From: Pseudomonadota bacterium
GTDB lineage: Bacteria > Desulfobacterota > Desulfobulbia > Desulfobulbales > JAGXFP01
Assembly: GCA_030673265.1 (NCBI GenBank)
Contig: DAOVJK010000008.1
Location: 1 to 25,277, forward strand
Length of the DNA stretch: 25,277 bases
Direction of reading: 5' to 3'
Under the pieces are notes generated by a model. It was not told the origin of the DNA, did no database searches, and worked only from the letters and a program-made list of their open reading frames with translations. Position numbers and translations under genes: made by a program. Positions 24,803-25,277 of this stretch are shown here, piece after piece; the first letter of the stretch is position 1; every line of letters starts with the position of its first letter.

Positions 24803-25277
24803 TTATTTAATACCAGCGCTGTCCCTGATGGCATCAGCTTTATTGATTTTTTCCCAAGTGAAATCTGCCTCTTCCCGGCCAAAATGGCCATAGGCTGCAG
24901 TTTTAAGGTAGATGGGCCGAAGCAAATCCAGTTGCTGAATAATCGCTTTGGGACGGAGGTCGAAATGCTCCTGGATCAGTTCAATGATCTTATCATCACT
25001 GAATTTACTGGTGCCAAAAGTATTAACATTTAAAGAAACCGGTTGGGAAATACCGATGGCATAGGCCACCTGGACTTCAATTTCGGAAGCAATACCTGCC
25101 GCAACCATATTTTTGGCCACATAGCGCCCCATGTATGATGATGATCGATCAACCTTGGAAGGATCCTTGCCCGAGAAGGCGCCGCCACCATGGGATCCCA
25201 TGCCGCCATAGGTGTCAACGATGATCTTGCGTCCGGTTACGCCACAATCGCCGACCGGCCCGCCGATGACGAAACGC
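24803..25277 (-). CDS. metK: S-adenosylmethionine synthetase, C-terminal part (cut by window edge)
   Basis: MetK makes S-adenosylmethionine from methionine and ATP. About 158 C-terminal residues are visible, beginning RFVIGGPVGDCGVTGRKIIV. They include the family signature GGGAFSGKDPSKVDRS with the active-site Lys and Asp, and the end block AAYGHFGREEADFTWEK. The frame continues past the right edge; an internal ATG at 25201 is not the start. It is first of the two genes in the metK-ahcY operon as seen here. Confidence 0.97.
   Translation of the reverse strand, partial: RFVIGGPVGDCGVTGRKIIVDTYGGMGSHGGGAFSGKDPSKVDRSSSYMGRYVAKNMVAAGIASEIEVQVAYAIGISQPVSLNVNTFGTSKFSDDKIIELIQEHFDLRPKAIIQQLDLLRPIYLKTAAYGHFGREEADFTWEKINKADAIRDSAGIK

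Overview
The window looks like a core-chromosome segment of a Desulfobacterota bacterium (former Deltaproteobacteria, plausibly Desulfobulbales or a relative). This assignment is an inference from gene content: an F0-only atp operon (atpZ-atpI-atpB-atpE without F1 genes), a c subunit with a signal-peptide-like N-terminus, a met8-ccsA-hemA cluster, a monomeric NADP-type isocitrate dehydrogenase, an octaheme hydroxylamine-oxidoreductase-like cytochrome and a FG-GAP/UnbV lipoprotein. The genes are mostly housekeeping and intact. I saw no insertion sequence, prophage, CRISPR array, tRNA or rRNA.

Layout. Positions 1-1875 (minus strand) hold the siroheme/heme operon met8 -> ccsA-like -> hemA; hemA runs off the left edge. 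Positions 2005-6093 (plus strand) hold a near-consensus sigma-70 promoter, a YjbQ-family protein, a small unknown protein, a UbiD-family decarboxylase, an RsuA/RluB-type pseudouridine synthase and an HU/IHF-type DNA-binding protein. Positions 6103-11437 (minus strand) hold hemL, then the F0 operon ending in a strong terminator, then a nucleoside phosphorylase-like gene and rimO. Positions 11828-16134 (minus strand) hold parA, parB, pyrK, pyrD and a YrfG-type HAD phosphatase. Positions 16135-16534 are a non-coding block with two parS sites in a 150-bp-period direct repeat, each copy also carrying an intrinsic terminator. The icd gene follows (16535-18760, minus). Positions 19046-23170 (plus) carry the large lipoprotein and the octaheme cytochrome. 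A double-terminator region follows, then the metK-ahcY operon of the methyl cycle (minus), with metK running off the right edge.

How the genes fit together. Three tetrapyrrole genes (hemA, hemL, met8) and a cytochrome c/heme-handling protein fit an organism with heavy c-type cytochrome demand, which the octaheme protein illustrates. The parABS locus marks a chromosome-partition region, usually near the origin. metK and ahcY make and recycle S-adenosylmethionine, the cofactor used by RimO. The UbiD-family enzyme may serve menaquinone synthesis.

The points most worth a second look are an in-frame TGA that splits parB just after its helix-turn-helix, the duplicated parS-terminator module, and an HcpR-like palindrome upstream of the octaheme cytochrome gene. 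The palindrome suggests that this gene belongs to a nitrite/nitrosative-stress response.
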